A stretch of 64,000 bases of DNA from the NCBI GenBank assembly GCA_020736575.1, contig JAGPYM010000030.1, forward strand, positions 1 to 64,000, in the 5' to 3' direction. Below, piece by piece: positions 9,220-21,260 of this stretch. The notes under the pieces were generated by a model. The model did no database searches. It worked only from the letters and a program-made list of their open reading frames with translations, and was not told the DNA's origin. Position 1 is the stretch's first letter. Each line of letters starts with the position of its first letter. Made by a program: the position numbers and the translations under genes. This DNA is from Thelonectria olida (lineage: Eukaryota; Ascomycota; Sordariomycetes; Hypocreales; Nectriaceae).

Positions 9220-11826
9220 TTAGAGGATGGGGTTGGCAGCAAACCCAAGATCCAAACTCTCCCAGTTCCACAAATCAGCAAGATCACCGAGTTCTGCCTC
9301 GGAAAGAATGCGTCCGTCTACATTCTGGTAGTCCTGCGCAATGCCCTGCTGCTGCATGTTCAGACCTCCTTGGCCCAAGCTTTCATTGGACCAACCCTTG
9401 TCGAGAGGTACCGGGACGTACGTCTGGGGTATGGGAGGACGGCTGTTGGTCGTGTTTTCCATGTGCATGCCAACCATGGACTGCTGTTGCATCTGTCCAG
9501 AGATTGGATGATGAACAGGCTGGTAGCCGTCGATCGGCGCCGTCGCGATTGGCTGGTTGCCGGGTGGGCTGCCTGGGCCCCACGGGACATAAGAGTCGTA
9601 TGAGATGGTGGAGTGCAGCACGACGCCATCGCCTGGGCTGCTAGTTCCAGGCGGCGACGGCGTCTGTCCAACTGCCGTGTCGGGGAGTGTGGAGCTACTA
9701 ATGCCACGTTCGGGGCTTGAGTTCGGGCCCGCAAGTGGCATGTTGGCATATGCATCGGCATGCGGCGCTTGTTGCGCTGGGAGATGGGCGACCGGGTTGT
9801 AGGGAACACTTGCTTGGACAGGGGGCACCATCTGTCTCTCATCATCGCGTCTAGGTCGCTTGCGATGGCTCTCATCGGGCATGTTGGGTAGGGTAGCCCT
9901 GGCTCTCTGCACAAGACGGCGCAAAACGTCATACGGCTTCTTGGCCGTGTCAGTAGCGGTACGCAGGCGCTTAAGCGTGTCAAGGGCCGTGTCAATGGCC
10001 ATGACAATGTTGTCCCGCTGGGGAATACTGCTGTCTGCGTCATGAAGAAGTGCAGAGCAGAGCAGTGCGGCCGTATCAAAGATGCAGAACGGGACAAAGT
10101 GGAACGTGCTGTCTCGGGACCAAACCCACTCGAAGAACGACTGGACAGAGTTCATGAGTCGCAAGGCGTAGCTGACTCCGTCTCGTCTGAACTGCTGCTC
10201 AATCGCCGGGGTTGCTCGCGACATCTGCTTTGCCATGAATGGTCTAAACGGACCAAGAGTGATGGAGAGGGTACATGTGTGCATGTAGTGGCGGTGCAGG
10301 GCAATCCACGGGTACTCTTTCTCCGGCTGCGTGTCTGGATTGCTAAAGCCATACGCTGGCGGGAACGTCTTCATGAAGTCTTCAAGGATCTGCTGATACT
10401 CGAGAATGTCGCCATGGTCGTCGAGGATACTGGGCGGCCCAAACCGTTTGAAAATGATACCCACAAGCTCAGACTGCAGCTTCAGGTGCAACAGGGGAGA
10501 GACGGGGTAGTTCTCAATTGTGAGAGCCGGGAGAGCCACAGTAGAATCACTTCGGTTAATGAGCATGGGTCGAGCAAGCAAGCAGGAAACCAGCCAGTCC
10601 CAAGAGTCTACGATACACCAAAGTCGTCTGCGCATTTCCCGGTCAAACTCTGACATGCGTGCTTCAGACTCTTGATGCAGGCCTGTGAGATGGCGGTTAG
10701 CCGCGTGTTCCGGACTTGTCATCCGGACAGGGGTGAGATGTGAGCATACCTAAGGCCTGGGCCTCTCGAACGGTCGCACCCAGAATCTGCCAGCATTCGA
10801 CGAAGCGAGCTTCAGCCTTGAACCAATAGCACGAGTGCAGCAAATACTGGACGCTGTAGATGTGGCTATGGCCGACGGGAATGGCACTGTGGAGCTCACG
10901 CGCGGCATTGTGATACTGATCTGTCAGCTGCTTCACCGAGAAACCAAGCTCGTTCTTCAGTCTAGCCGCTAGTTCGGCATTGGTGTGCTGCACAGAGCAG
11001 GCACAGATCATGATGAGCAGACAGGTCCATTGCAGCCCCAAGGGTCGGTCAGCGTCACGGTCCTTCCACCAAGCAGCATATTCTTTGATGAAGCTGGGGG
11101 GATAGACGATGTAGTAGTAAAAGTTGACGTCTTCCACAAAGTTCTGGACCAAAGAATCTACGCAAGCGTCAGCAGTTTCAAACGAGGTGGTGTCTCAGAT
11201 TGTCACCGTACCGATGTAAGCCCTCGGCGGGAGGATCTGGAGAGCTCGCTGGAGGGCAGGGCTCTGGGTGATGTGCATCCGGTACTGTTCCGGGGTCTCG
11301 CCATTGGACTGGTAGTGGTTAACATGCATAACATAATCGTACGATGGCTGGTACCAAGCATCACGGTGGCAGGTGTCAAGGAGTCTCGACTACTTACGCC
11401 AATGTTCAGGTTGGAGAGCAGATGAGAGGTGGCATAACCAATGGCCTCGAGGCCTGCGCCAGCATCCCATTCATCGCCCGCGGCTTCGCTCTCTAATTCG
11501 CGCTTTCTCTTCACCTCAAAGGACGGCTCCCAGACGCTATTGGCCTTGTTGTGGTCCGTTTCAGGGCGATAATTGCATTTATCGGCAACCTTGCGCTTCT
11601 GACAGTGATTGCAAGGCCATTCCCGGTTGCACTATGTCTAGAATGAGCATTGGCCTCCGAAGAATATCGGGATGCCTGGGGAGGGGTGGGGTTCGTGGGG
11701 CATGGGCAAGGGGAGGGATCGAGATCTCACCTTTTGCTTGCGACGCTGGCACTCGGTGCAGGCAGGACGAAGTGAAGCTGCGTCTTTTGGCGACTTCTCG
11801 GTGGGAGAGTGAGTGGCGTCCATCAT
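9220..11826 (-). CDS. Zn2Cys6 transcription factor with fungal_trans domain
   Basis: A nuclear regulator of 778 residues with five minus-strand exons: 11826-11731, 11631-11398, 11347-11212, 11157-10750 and 10682-9220. The binuclear zinc cluster is split by the first intron after residue 32. Its six cysteines are at 23, 26, 33, 39, 42 and 51 (C-x2-C-x6-C-x5-C-x2-C-x8-C), with the basic run QRRKQK. The middle (about 160-480) is a fungal_trans-like helical region including EMRRRLWCIVDSWDW and a ligand-domain style 'YRMHITQSPALQRALQ'. The C-terminal third is Pro/Gln/Ser-rich and probably an activation domain. Two Met codons start the frame and the first is used here. It diverges from the FAD monooxygenase at 13112 across about 1.3 kb and is the obvious candidate regulator of the 13-26 kb metabolic block; that link is inferred. 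Confidence 0.85.
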
Positions 11827-13111
11827 CGACGAGTTTTTGGTCCGGTGAGAGGCCGATGGATGATCTGCGGGGAAGAATGACTTGATTCACGCGCCTTGAC
11901 TCGCCGGACAGGGCGACGAATCTTGGGCTTTGGACCCCAAGCAAGGGAGAGAGGGCGCACAAGCACGTGACTGGGTCGGGGTAACGATGATCCAGCGCCT
12001 GCGGAAGTACGGAGTACCGACGGAATTTCTGTGCGACGTGAGAAGTCGTGCTACCCTAAAGGGGCTGGCATTGAATTCCTACAAAAAAAAAAGGATATTA
12101 TTCTCGAGTAGGGATCTCGGTAGTAACGCGAAAGAACGGGTTAAGAATGAGCGCGAGCATGAGCGCGAGCATGAGATGGAATAAAGTGGGCAGCTTTTCA
12201 TTCGATCAATCGAGCCATCTGTGGATTAATGGTTAGTGGCTTCAAGTACAGGGAGCCGTTTGGTGCTTGATTACTTGCCTGCGCAGTAGGCTACTCGAGG
12301 GAGAGCCTCGCTGACAAGTTTGGTAGGTTACATGAAAATGGTAAACGGCTCGTAGCCATGTCATGTAGGTAGTCGAAATATTGCATATCTCCAGACTCAT
12401 GCGTAGCACCAACACGCGAATACGTATTCGTAACACCCGAACCGTTGACACTAGATAATTCATACGAAGTACGAAATGCAAGCTGACGTACGAACACCTA
12501 CCGACAAGAGCGTTTGTTGCAGAACTAGGGACTAGGGAAGTTCCTTTGGACCCTTGACCAATATTCGCATTGCGTATGTATGTCTCGGGACCCGTCAGCC
12601 AACGGTCGTGTCAGGCAGCAGACTTTCTCGGCACTTGAGATGGTAGTGTTACACCCAGGCAGCCTTACAAGTACGCAATTAGTATCGTATCATATACCTA
12701 GGGCTGATGAAGGGAGTGACGCGTCCCTGCGCTAGACGCTAGATGATCCTACCGTTTGCCCGTTTTATGTCTAATTTTCGTGCCGGACCCAGGAACCGGG
12801 GACGAAGCTCGTGGAGATGCCCGGGAGAGACCCACCGTGGCCCGGCTCAGCGCCGAGATAGCTTCAGTAGCCGCCAACTCGACATGGACGCCGTTGAAGC
12901 TTGTCGGACTTCGGACCACTTTGACGTCCGAGATGAAACCGTCTTACGGAGGATGCTCGCGTGGCTATGGGCTTGCGTGAGACGAAACAAAGTACATAAC
13001 CGCTGTGATACAAGCTGTGTGACTCTGAGAGGAAGAGCCCAACAGCGACGTATTTCATCACAGGGAACACAAACGCCCAAGACAACTCTCTCATTAACCA
13101 TCACTTCAAAA
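11827..13111. other. Divergent intergenic region between regulator and monooxygenase
   Basis: A 1.3-kb region shared by two divergent genes and so a likely site of common control. I see no protein-coding gene. A perfect 12-bp tandem pair (GAGCGCGAGCAT twice, 12149-12172) is present. Some open frames run through 12743-13111 into the monooxygenase, but the conserved protein starts at 13112. Confidence 0.45.
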
Positions 13112-14347
13112 ATGAGCCACTTCCTCGAAGGCAAAAAAATCATCGTCGCGGGCTCGGGCTTTGCTGGCCTTGCCTTTGTCGTCACCCTCCGTCAAAGATG
13201 GGACAACGCACTGGAATTCCCCGATATTGTCATCTACGACCGTGACTCGCGAGAGCTCAGCCAAAAGCGCGAGGGGTATTCTCTCTCAGTCAACGGCATG
13301 GAAAAAGACAGCGGACTCATTGCCATGCGCGACGTGGGCCTTCTTGACGAGGCGCTCAAGCACGCTGTGACGGGAGCCGACAGCGTGAGGTCGTTTCGCA
13401 TGTGGGACAAGGATTGGAATGCGTTGATGGCCATGAACTTTAAGCCGTATGATGGGCTGCCTACTGCAGGAATTCGTATCGCGCGCAAGGACTTGAGGAA
13501 CATGCTGCTGGAAGCCGGTGAAAGTAGCGATAAGATTGTCTGGGACACCATCTGCACCTCTGCTGAGCGTCTGGACAGTGGTCGGATCCGCATTCATCTC
13601 TCGCACGGGGATGAGACGTCGACGGACGAATGCGACCTGTTGATTGCAGCAGACGGCGCGCATAGCAAAATCCGAGCGTCAGTCAGGCCCGAAGATGGCC
13701 TCATTTACGAAGGCGTGACGCAGATGGGAGGCATCGGAGTATTCCCCGACGGCATCCCCAAGCCCGTCGACGAAAGCTGGGGCGTCGCAGTGTCGGGCCA
13801 GGGCGTCTCGTGCTTCATGTCGCCAATTGACAAGCAAAGGGTCGTGTGGGCGCTGAGCCAGGAAGAGGCAGAGCCACGGCCGAAGCTCGACAACACGTCG
13901 GCCGAACAGACGGCAGCGTTCATGGACGAAGCGAAACGGATTGGACACATGATGGGCGGGCCATTTCCAGCCGTGCTCGCAGCCACGGATCCCAACAGCG
14001 CGTTTGTCCTCCCCGCACGAGACAAGCAGCCATTCTCGCACGAGACGGTTCCCTCGGGCATCGTCTTCATCGGCGACAGCAACCACGCTGTCAGTCCGTT
14101 CGCGGGCAACGGCGCAAACCTGGCGTTGAAGGACGGCTGGGACCTGGCGACGCAGCTGTGCGGGAGCAAAACGCTGGAGGAGGCCGTGTCAGCGTACGAT
14201 AAGCTCGCGGTGCCGCGGGCGGTGAGGACGGTGAAGAGTTCGCATAACAGGATGGGGATTGCGCATTGCACGGGAGTCAAGTATACGTTGCTGAGGGGTG
14301 CGTTTGGGGTTGGGAGTTGGTTTATGTGGATGGCAGGGAAGTCGTAG
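13112..14347 (+). CDS. FAD-dependent monooxygenase (aromatic hydroxylase type)
   Basis: A single-exon flavoprotein of 411 residues in the PF01494 class (salicylate hydroxylase / zeaxanthin epoxidase-like), which uses NAD(P)H and O2 to hydroxylate or epoxidise small molecules. The FAD-binding GSGFAG lies near residue 14 after beta-strand KKIIVA. The DG motif (AADGAHSKIR) is near 182 and the GD motif (FIGDSNHAVSPFAGNG) near 318, followed by the LALKDGWDLA helix. I chose the ATG at 13112 because the Rossmann strand begins 8 residues later and the context CTTCAAAAATG is good; the same frame is open upstream to 12743, but that extension looks non-coding. It is first in a run of plus-strand redox genes. 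The substrate cannot be told from sequence. Confidence 0.85.
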   Translation: MSHFLEGKKIIVAGSGFAGLAFVVTLRQRWDNALEFPDIVIYDRDSRELSQKREGYSLSVNGMEKDSGLIAMRDVGLLDEALKHAVTGADSVRSFRMWDKDWNALMAMNFKPYDGLPTAGIRIARKDLRNMLLEAGESSDKIVWDTICTSAERLDSGRIRIHLSHGDETSTDECDLLIAADGAHSKIRASVRPEDGLIYEGVTQMGGIGVFPDGIPKPVDESWGVAVSGQGVSCFMSPIDKQRVVWALSQEEAEPRPKLDNTSAEQTAAFMDEAKRIGHMMGGPFPAVLAATDPNSAFVLPARDKQPFSHETVPSGIVFIGDSNHAVSPFAGNGANLALKDGWDLATQLCGSKTLEEAVSAYDKLAVPRAVRTVKSSHNRMGIAHCTGVKYTLLRGAFGVGSWFMWMAGKS

Positions 14348-14828
14348 GGGACGATTCTCTAATTCGGATCATGAATTGAACCCCCTCAACTTGATTCCAT
14401 TCTGTAAGATAATGGTTACCTGGTTCGCTCTAGTTGATCATTAACAGCTTCATCTCATCCCACCCCGCCCGCCATGACACCGACATGTTCGAATTGCTTA
14501 CCAACCAACCAAAATAGTGACCAGCATTATCCCAAATCAAAGCTATCAGCATTCCACCGCAGCACTACCTCGTACAAATACAGACATGTCGTCATTATCT
14601 GCCCCGCGTCCACCAGTAAGCGTCACCGTATTGTCATCCCCCACTTACCACCCGCATCACGGATCCCACCCACATGCTTCGTTTTTGGCTGGTGGATGGA
14701 AGCTTCGGCAGTTGGAGACTAAGTACTTATGTAGGGAGGTAGGAGCTTGGGTGGCCTGTGAATCGCGTTGTTCTGTATTGTCTCGTCTTATCTCGTGTAG
14801 CTTCCAATTGCACGAATCTTGGCTGTTC
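14348..14828. other. Spacer between monooxygenase and Rieske/FAD reductase
   Basis: No gene seen. It acts as the 3' end of the first gene and the promoter/leader of the second; pyrimidine-rich tracts precede 15036. Confidence 0.4.
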
Positions 14829-16738
14829 ATGTTTCTCGCAAAAACACCATCAATCCCATCTCGTCGTTTCTCTGCCTTCGCTCTCTGCCGAGCGAGACCT
14901 CTACCTCTCCGTAATTGGCACCCGACAGCGACTAGAAGCTACATTTCTTGCACGCCATCGCCATCATCCAGAGCTCCCCCGCCTCGTCCGTCCCCTGCCC
15001 CGCCGCGTCATCAACCCCCCGCCTCACATAGCACAATGGCGAAAGAATACAAGCTCAAAGGCGTCTCGTCTCTCGACCTTTCGCCCGGCGACAAGCAACA
15101 GGTTGAAGTCGAAGGCATCCAAGACGCAAAGGTTTTGCTCGTCAATGCTGGCGGCAAAATCCACGCCACTGGTGCGAGGTGCACTCATTATGGTGCTCCG
15201 CTGGTGAAGGGAGTTTTGACGACGAGTGGACGATTGACCTGCCCCTGGCATGGAGGTTCGTCGCAGACGATATCACTTCAATATACATGAACTAACAAGT
15301 GTTTATTTCAGCTTGTTTCAATGCAAAGACTGGCGATATCGAGGACGCCCCAGCTCTCGACGCCCTCCCCATTTTTGGCGTCACCGAACGAGACGGTGCC
15401 GTGTACCTCACCGGCGAGGAATCCGCCATCAAGTCCTCCCGCAGAAAGCCCAACTTTGAATGCGCAGTCGCCGGAGACGCTCAAAAGGACCACGTCGTCA
15501 TCGTAGGAGGTGGCTCCGGTACCCTAGGAACCATCGAGGGTCTTCGCGAAAATGGATACAAGGGCAATTTGACCGTCGTCTCCAACGAGGGATACCTCCC
15601 AATTGATCGTACCAAGCTGAGCAAGGCTCTTATGACGGACGAGAAAAAGCTCGCGTGGAGGGACAAGGCCTGGTACGACAGCGGCTCTGTGAAATGGGTC
15701 GAGGGTGAAGTCAATTCGGTTGATTTTTCAGGTCGCTCCGTCTCAACTAAGGATGGAGAGAAGATCTCTTACACCAAGCTCGTTCTGGCGACGGGTGGCA
15801 CGCCTCGACGACTGCCCCTGCAAGGTGTCTCAGTTCTCGAAAACGTCCACACCCTGCGAAATGTCCACGACACCAAGAAGATTGTCGAGTCCATTGGCGA
15901 CAAGGAGGAAGGCCGAAGTATCACCATTATCGGCTCTTCATTCATCGGGATGGAAGTCGCCAACGCAACTGCCGGTGGCAAGAACCCTGTCACCGTAATT
16001 GGCATGGAAAAGGCTCCTCTCGAGCGTGTCCTCGGCGAGCTAGTCGGTTTGGGCATTCAAAAGTCGCTCGAAAGCAAGGGTGTCAAGTTCTATATGGGCG
16101 CCAGCGTTGACAGGGTTGAGCCGTCTGGAAAGGACCCTCGCAAGATAGGAGCTGTTTTCCTCAAGGACGGCACAGAGATTCAAACGGACGTGCTGATCCT
16201 TGGCGTCGGCGTAGCGCCTGCAACCGAGTACTTAAAGAATAACAAGGCGATAACCTTAGAGAAGGACGGGTCGATCAAGACGGACGAGAACTATAGCATC
16301 GCTGGTCTCGATGATGTCTACGCCATTGGCGACATCGCCACGTTCCCATATTACGGCCCAGGTGGAGACGGCAACTTTGTCCGCATCGAGCATTGGAACG
16401 TGGCCCAGCAATCGGGACGAGTTGTTGCTAGGCACATCGTCGACTCCTCCACCACCGCCGAACACTTTATCCCTGTTTTCTGGTCGGCTCTGGGAGCTCA
16501 GCTGCGATACTGCGGCAATTCATCCATTGGATGGGATGATCTCGTCCTGCAAGGAAATCCAGCAGAGTCAAAGTTCGTTGCGTACTACTGCAAGGGAGAT
16601 ACGGTTGTGGCGATGGCGAGCATGGGCAAGGATCCCGCCATGACGCAGAGCGCGGAGCTGATGAGGCGTGGGAAGATGCCATCCAAGAGCAAGTTCAATG
16701 AGGGCTTGGATGTTTTGAGTCTTGGGCCGCCTGAGTAA
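14829..16738 (+). CDS. AIFM3-like Rieske / FAD-NAD(P) oxidoreductase
   Basis: A fusion of an N-terminal Rieske [2Fe-2S] domain and a pyridine nucleotide-disulfide oxidoreductase, the plan of AIFM3/AIFL and of ferredoxin reductases feeding oxygenases. One 56-nt intron (15256-15311) interrupts the second Rieske ligand motif. The spliced ligands are CTHYGAPL and CPWHGACF. Two FAD/NAD Rossmann motifs follow (VVIVGGGSGTLGTIEGL and ITIIGSSFIGMEVA), then the DDVYAIGDIA motif that contacts FAD. From the ATG at 15036 (MAKEYKLKG) the protein has 548 residues. From an in-frame ATG at 14829 it has 617, with an Arg/Ser-rich, acid-free leader (MFLAKTPSIPSRRFSAFALC...) that looks like a mitochondrial presequence. 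The two starts may give dual localisation. It could supply electrons to a neighbouring oxygenase, but the flavin hydroxylases nearby do not need a partner. Confidence 0.85.
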
Positions 16739-17744
16739 GTATTAAAGCGTGTTCACGAACAGTTCAGAAGTACCTTGGTAATGAGAAGTCAAACAAGTGG
16801 AACGCGACCCCAAGAGTCCAATGTGTTGTTGAGTTGGTAGCTGAGTCTACAAGTGATGAGAAACACAGGATGACTGTAATTATTGAACCGGATCAATGCG
16901 AATGAATTTCTCTAGCTTATGATGCTCTCCTTTCTGACGCCGGTCGGCGAGTTAAGACTAGTTCCAGCCAGTGCAAGTATAGATATCGTTCAAGACGTTT
17001 CTTAGCTCCTTTGTTGGATTTCCATCCCGTACTAATCCTTGACTACCTACTTGAAAGAGGAGTGAAATGTCGAGGCGTGCTTTAGTAAGCTGTAGAGTAT
17101 CAGGTAGTTGAGCTGCAAGTGTCCAACCAATATCCCGCTCTGTAGATGTCCATGCCGGATCAGGGTAGATATGGATCAGATCGCCATGACCGAAAAGAGA
17201 CGAAAAGAGCTTCAAAAAAAAAACATGAAATTGGATTTTGAGATCTAAATTGTTACTGGCTTTCTCCCCAATGGTGTAGACCAGATGTTACTTACCTTAC
17301 GTGCACTCTATTGACTACTATTAATACTTGTCCACATCTCCGAATGCGCTACGCAATAGGGTTCGGGGGTAAAAGCTCCGTGGTCGATGTCCGCTTAAAG
17401 TATTTGTCGACATCGAGCAAGGTATGCCGGTAAGTATTATTTCCGAAGAATTTGACATGCATTCTTGGATATTGGCCTCTTTTCCTGTCCTGAACTGCTC
17501 CAGAGCTGGGGCGAACTGCTCAAGATCGATGACGTAGGCATGACACTCAATCCCAATCAAGGAATGATCGTGTATCTACGTCTGTCTGACGAAGTCATGA
17601 CAGCTATACTGGATTTCGATCCATGGTTATAGGAGAATAAATTGGGTTGACGGGAGCTTCTGTGGTGTGTGAGTGCTGAGATGTGAGTGTGATTGAAATT
17701 GCGATCCCGTTCAAATCAAATCTTCAACAGCAAATCAACTCAAA
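16739..17744. other. Intergenic region with possible degraded gene
   Basis: About 1 kb. Minus-strand frames at 17560-17321 and 17215-16958 have protein-like composition (for example DLEQFAPALEQF and DPAWTSTERDIGW) but are separated by stops and a poly-A/T tract, with no start codon and no clean intron. They may be the remnant of one unknown gene. The 3' end is the promoter of the alcohol dehydrogenase. Confidence 0.3.
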
Positions 17745-19258
17745 ATGGCGACTTCAAAGTTAGCATACCAAGTCGAGAAGAAAATCCTCGGACATGATGA
17801 CAATGCAATCACTCAGCAGGATGTCTCTGATCCAAGCAAGGCCGGGGACCCAAGCGAGACGATGAAAGCTCTGGCATGGATGGGCAAGAATAAGGTCCAA
17901 GTCGGTATGTATTGTGCTATTTATTTCAGCACAGCTAGTTGCTAATTGAACGGGTTAGTTGATGTCCCAAGACCCAAGATAATGGAAGACCGTGATGTGA
18001 TTCTCAAAGTAACCGGCACGACTGTCTGCGGCTCCGACCTTCATCTCTACCACGGCACCGTCATCCAGCTAGCCGAGGGAGATATTCTCGGGCATGAGTT
18101 TTGCGGCGTCGTCGACGAAATTGGTCCTGGTGTAAAGGGCATCGAAGTCGGCAAGCGATACGTGGCTTCGTTCCAGATTGCATGTGGCGACTGCTACTAC
18201 TGCAAGAAGAAGCTTTCGTCGCAGTGCGAAAAGACCAACTCGAACACCACCGAGAAAGCCATGTATGGCGGTCGGACAGCGGGAATGTTTGGATACTCTC
18301 ACTTTACGGGAGGCTTTGCAGGTGGACAAGCGGAGTACGTCCGTGTTCCATTGGGTGATGTGAACTTGCTGGAGATTCCCAATGATGTTCCTGATGAGAA
18401 AGGTGAGGTTGATCTTTGTACTGAGGAATCGGCACTAATTAGACGCAGCGCTGTATATCTCCGACGTCCTGGCTACATCCTATCACTGCGTTCAAGACAC
18501 CGGAGTGTACGAAGGCGACGAAGTCGCCATATTCGGAGTTGGCCCCATTGGCCAGATGGCTGGTATCTTCGCTCTCGAGAATGGTGCATCAAAGATCATA
18601 TTTGTCGATACCGAGCCCCGTCTATCGTTTGTCCACTCACGATGGCCCGCAGAGCACAAGGGCAAGGTGCATCTGGTTGACTATAAGAAATTGTCCTCTG
18701 GAATCACGTCAAAGGAGACTGTGGTTAGCAAGCTCAAGGAGGTGTGTGGTGGAAGAGGTCCCGATGTTGCCCTTGAATGTGCTGCTGGAGAGTACCCAAA
18801 GGGATGGGCTCATTGGCTGGAGATGGCTGTGGGAGCCGAGACAGACACGAGCGAGATCATCAACGAGATGGTTGAATCGGTGCGCAACTACGGTCGTTGT
18901 GGTGTCACAGGTGTTTATGTTGGATATGTGGGTGTTTTCTTCTTCTACCTCCTGTCCTACTGTGACTAACACCCGACAGACTAACCATTTCAACATTGGC
19001 TCCCTCATGCAGCGCGGCATCAAACTAATCGGAAACGGCCAGGCACCTGTTCACATGTACTGGCGCGAGTTGATGGACAAGCTCAAGACAGGAAAGCTGG
19101 ACCCGCTCCAGATGGTTTCTCATCGCGCGAGGGTCGAGGATCTGGACAAAGTGTATGCCAAATTTGAGGCTCGCGAGGATGGGATGCAAAAGGTCTTTGT
19201 AGAGACTAGGTTTTCGTTTCCGAGAGACCCGAACAGTCCTGAGTTGACTACATATTGA
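17745..19258 (+). CDS. Zinc-dependent alcohol dehydrogenase (FDH-like MDR)
   Basis: A 453-residue medium-chain dehydrogenase; exons 17745-17904, 17959-18402, 18449-18927 and 18980-19258. The catalytic-zinc ligands lie in VCGSDLHLYHG and GHEFCGVVDEIGPGV. The structural-zinc Cys quartet is in ACGDCYYCKKKLSSQC. NAD(P) binding uses AIFGVGPIGQMAGIFAL. The segment MYGGRTAGMFGYSHFTGGFAGGQAEYVRVP and the insert before RNYGRCGVTG are typical of the formaldehyde-dehydrogenase-like, glutathione-independent subgroup. It would interconvert an alcohol and an aldehyde, or process a hydroxylated product. It is tail-to-tail with the second FAD monooxygenase, only 64 nt apart. The family is certain; the substrate is not. 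Confidence 0.88.
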
Positions 19259-19322
19259 GACGATGGATAGTTGAATAGTAACCCAATCGAGTTTAATCGA
19301 TAGGTACTTTCGGCGTCGTTTT

Positions 19323-20722
19323 TCATAGTTGACTCTCAACTGTTGGACTAGGAATCGCGTGTTCCCAAGTTACTCTTCCGGCAGGAAGCTCGGCAGCTCG
19401 TACATAGTCGAGAACAAAGCCTTTTCTGAAAGCAGGGCTGGTGCTGAACCTGGCCATGAGATTTGTGACAAAGTTTTGCGATAGGATGAATCGATTTAGC
19501 ACATAGTGAATGCTATTTACCCACGCGTGCAGTCGAGTAACCAGTGCGGACTTGTCGTAATCTTTCTGCAGTGGTTCTGCCCGGGTCTCGCGATATCGTT
19601 GGAACACATCGGTGAGTGTTTCGTTTGTCGGCACGCCGTTGGGTGATGTCTGGATGGCTGAGTGAAGCAAATTGGATAAGACGACAACATCTTGAATGCC
19701 ATTGTTCAGTCCCAGCCCAGCGTTGGGAGTGAACTTGTGGCACGCGTCTCCCACAAGAACAATGCGACCCCAACTCCAATTCTTGACGATGCCTTCCTGA
19801 AGATCTGCAATGCCGGCAGTGAGTCTCCTAGAGAAGACGTCTTTGACCTTGAGAGTTTCGTTGACGGGGAATTCGGCAATTCTTTGGCCGAAATCTTCAA
19901 TGTCCTTGTCGGTATAGTCGTGTCGTTCCTTGGTCGGCTCTGGGAACTTTTCATACGCCAAGATCCAACCACGCTCGGGACCAGTGATGTACATGACGGA
20001 TTGATCCTTGTGTGTCGTCTCGAAGCTCACTCCAGGTTCCGAGGGACGAGGGAAACTGCACCACATACATTTATACTCGGTGGTGAAGGGATTCTCATCG
20101 TCCCAAACGGCATTCGGGTCTTGTTGGAGCGCGAGGGTGCGCATCAGTCGTCGCGTGACGCTGTGCACGCCATCTGCGCCGAGAATAATCGAACCGTCGT
20201 AAGTGCTGCCGTCAGTGCACGTCACCAATACCCCTTCGCCAGTCGACGCTATGTCTGCAACCTTCTTGTTCGTGAAATAGCGAGCTTTGGCGGACTCGTC
20301 GAGTTCATCATAGATTGTTTGTATGAGCTGCGCGCGGTGGAACGCCACAAGTCCTGCGCCATGACTGTCCTCTCACGTCAATAATTACGGACTAAATGCT
20401 ATAAATACCAGGAAAAGGAGCTTTACTTGTCTTTGAGTGTTTGTAGATCTGTGCTGTGCTTATACTCGTAACCGCTCAGGAGAAAGGCCTTGGACGAAAG
20501 CAACTCTCCACCGATATCTCTCAGTTTACCGAGCAGACCAAGTTGATGCATAACACGGAGATTTTGCGGCCCGAGAACAAGACAGGCACCAAGATCGACG
20601 GTGACCTCTTCTCGTTGTTCGAGCACCACAAAGTCGATGTTCGCTTGATAGAGGGCATGGGCTGCGACTAAGCCGGCTGGGCCGCCGCCGACAATGATGA
20701 CTTTGAAGTTCCCGCTGGTCAT
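19323..20722 (-). CDS. FAD-dependent monooxygenase (second copy type)
   Basis: A 445-residue flavin hydroxylase with two minus-strand exons (20722-20427 and 20364-19323; intron 20365-20426 with GTAAAG...GACAG). The FAD Rossmann motif VIIVGGGPAGLVAAHAL starts near residue 8. The DG motif reads ILGADGVHSVTRR and the GD motif VLVGDACHKFTPNAGLGLNNGIQD. The C-terminal region (SIHYVLNRFIL...) is hydrophobic and may be membrane-associated, as in the fungal PhqK/meroterpenoid-epoxidase-like subgroup. It is not a recent duplicate of the monooxygenase at 13112; the two are quite different in sequence. It lies close to the alcohol dehydrogenase (convergent) and 5' to 5' distance rules out a shared promoter. 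Confidence 0.87.
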
Positions 20723-21260
20723 GGTTGTGGCTCGGGAGACTGTCTAGTAAACTGACCATTGACGTTGAACGATTGGGTTGCGGCCGAGATAAAAGGTCTT
20801 TGCTTGAGGTGGGCCACATAGTGATGATGTGATCGATGGCCAAGATAGCGTCAGTCACATCGGGAAAACGCGCAAATGTCCTTGGGTTTATCAGGAGATC
20901 AGTGCATGTGTGGCCTAGGATAGAGATCTCTTCAGTTTTCGTTGATGATGGATATCAGCTCATTGCAAGAATTGCGTTATTCAGGGAGCGCATGGTTCAT
21001 AATATATTGTTGTACGCGGTGTAAAGGCGAATTGGTCTTATCAAATGAAAACTCGAATGATACGATCCTTGATATCTAATCTTCGTAATGAAATGATTGA
21101 GCGAGTCTCAGTGGCCATGAACAATGTATTGTGCGTTCTTATGAAGTTTCTTATGTTGGTCCCTACCAGCACGCGCATAATTCCGCACTCAGCTGATAAG
21201 ATGCATCACATGCCTGCAGGCGACCATGGAACCGAGAGCATGGACATCCTTGTATGGAGC
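20723..21260. other. Spacer between monooxygenase and MFS gene
   Basis: No gene recognised. It contains the promoter of the monooxygenase (minus strand) and the 3' flank of the transporter. Confidence 0.4.

Noticed and set aside
9360..10097. Long frame overlapping the C-terminus of the Zn2Cys6 gene
   Set aside because: A different-frame overlap on the same strand as a coherent Zn2Cys6 protein; composition is biased by the Pro/Ser-rich tail.
12149..12172. 12-bp tandem pair as an operator
   Set aside because: Only two copies and no known motif; kept as a note, not a site.
12743..13111. N-terminal extension of the FAD monooxygenase
   Set aside because: The open frame has Arg/Ser-rich noise, and the Rossmann strand starts directly after 13112.
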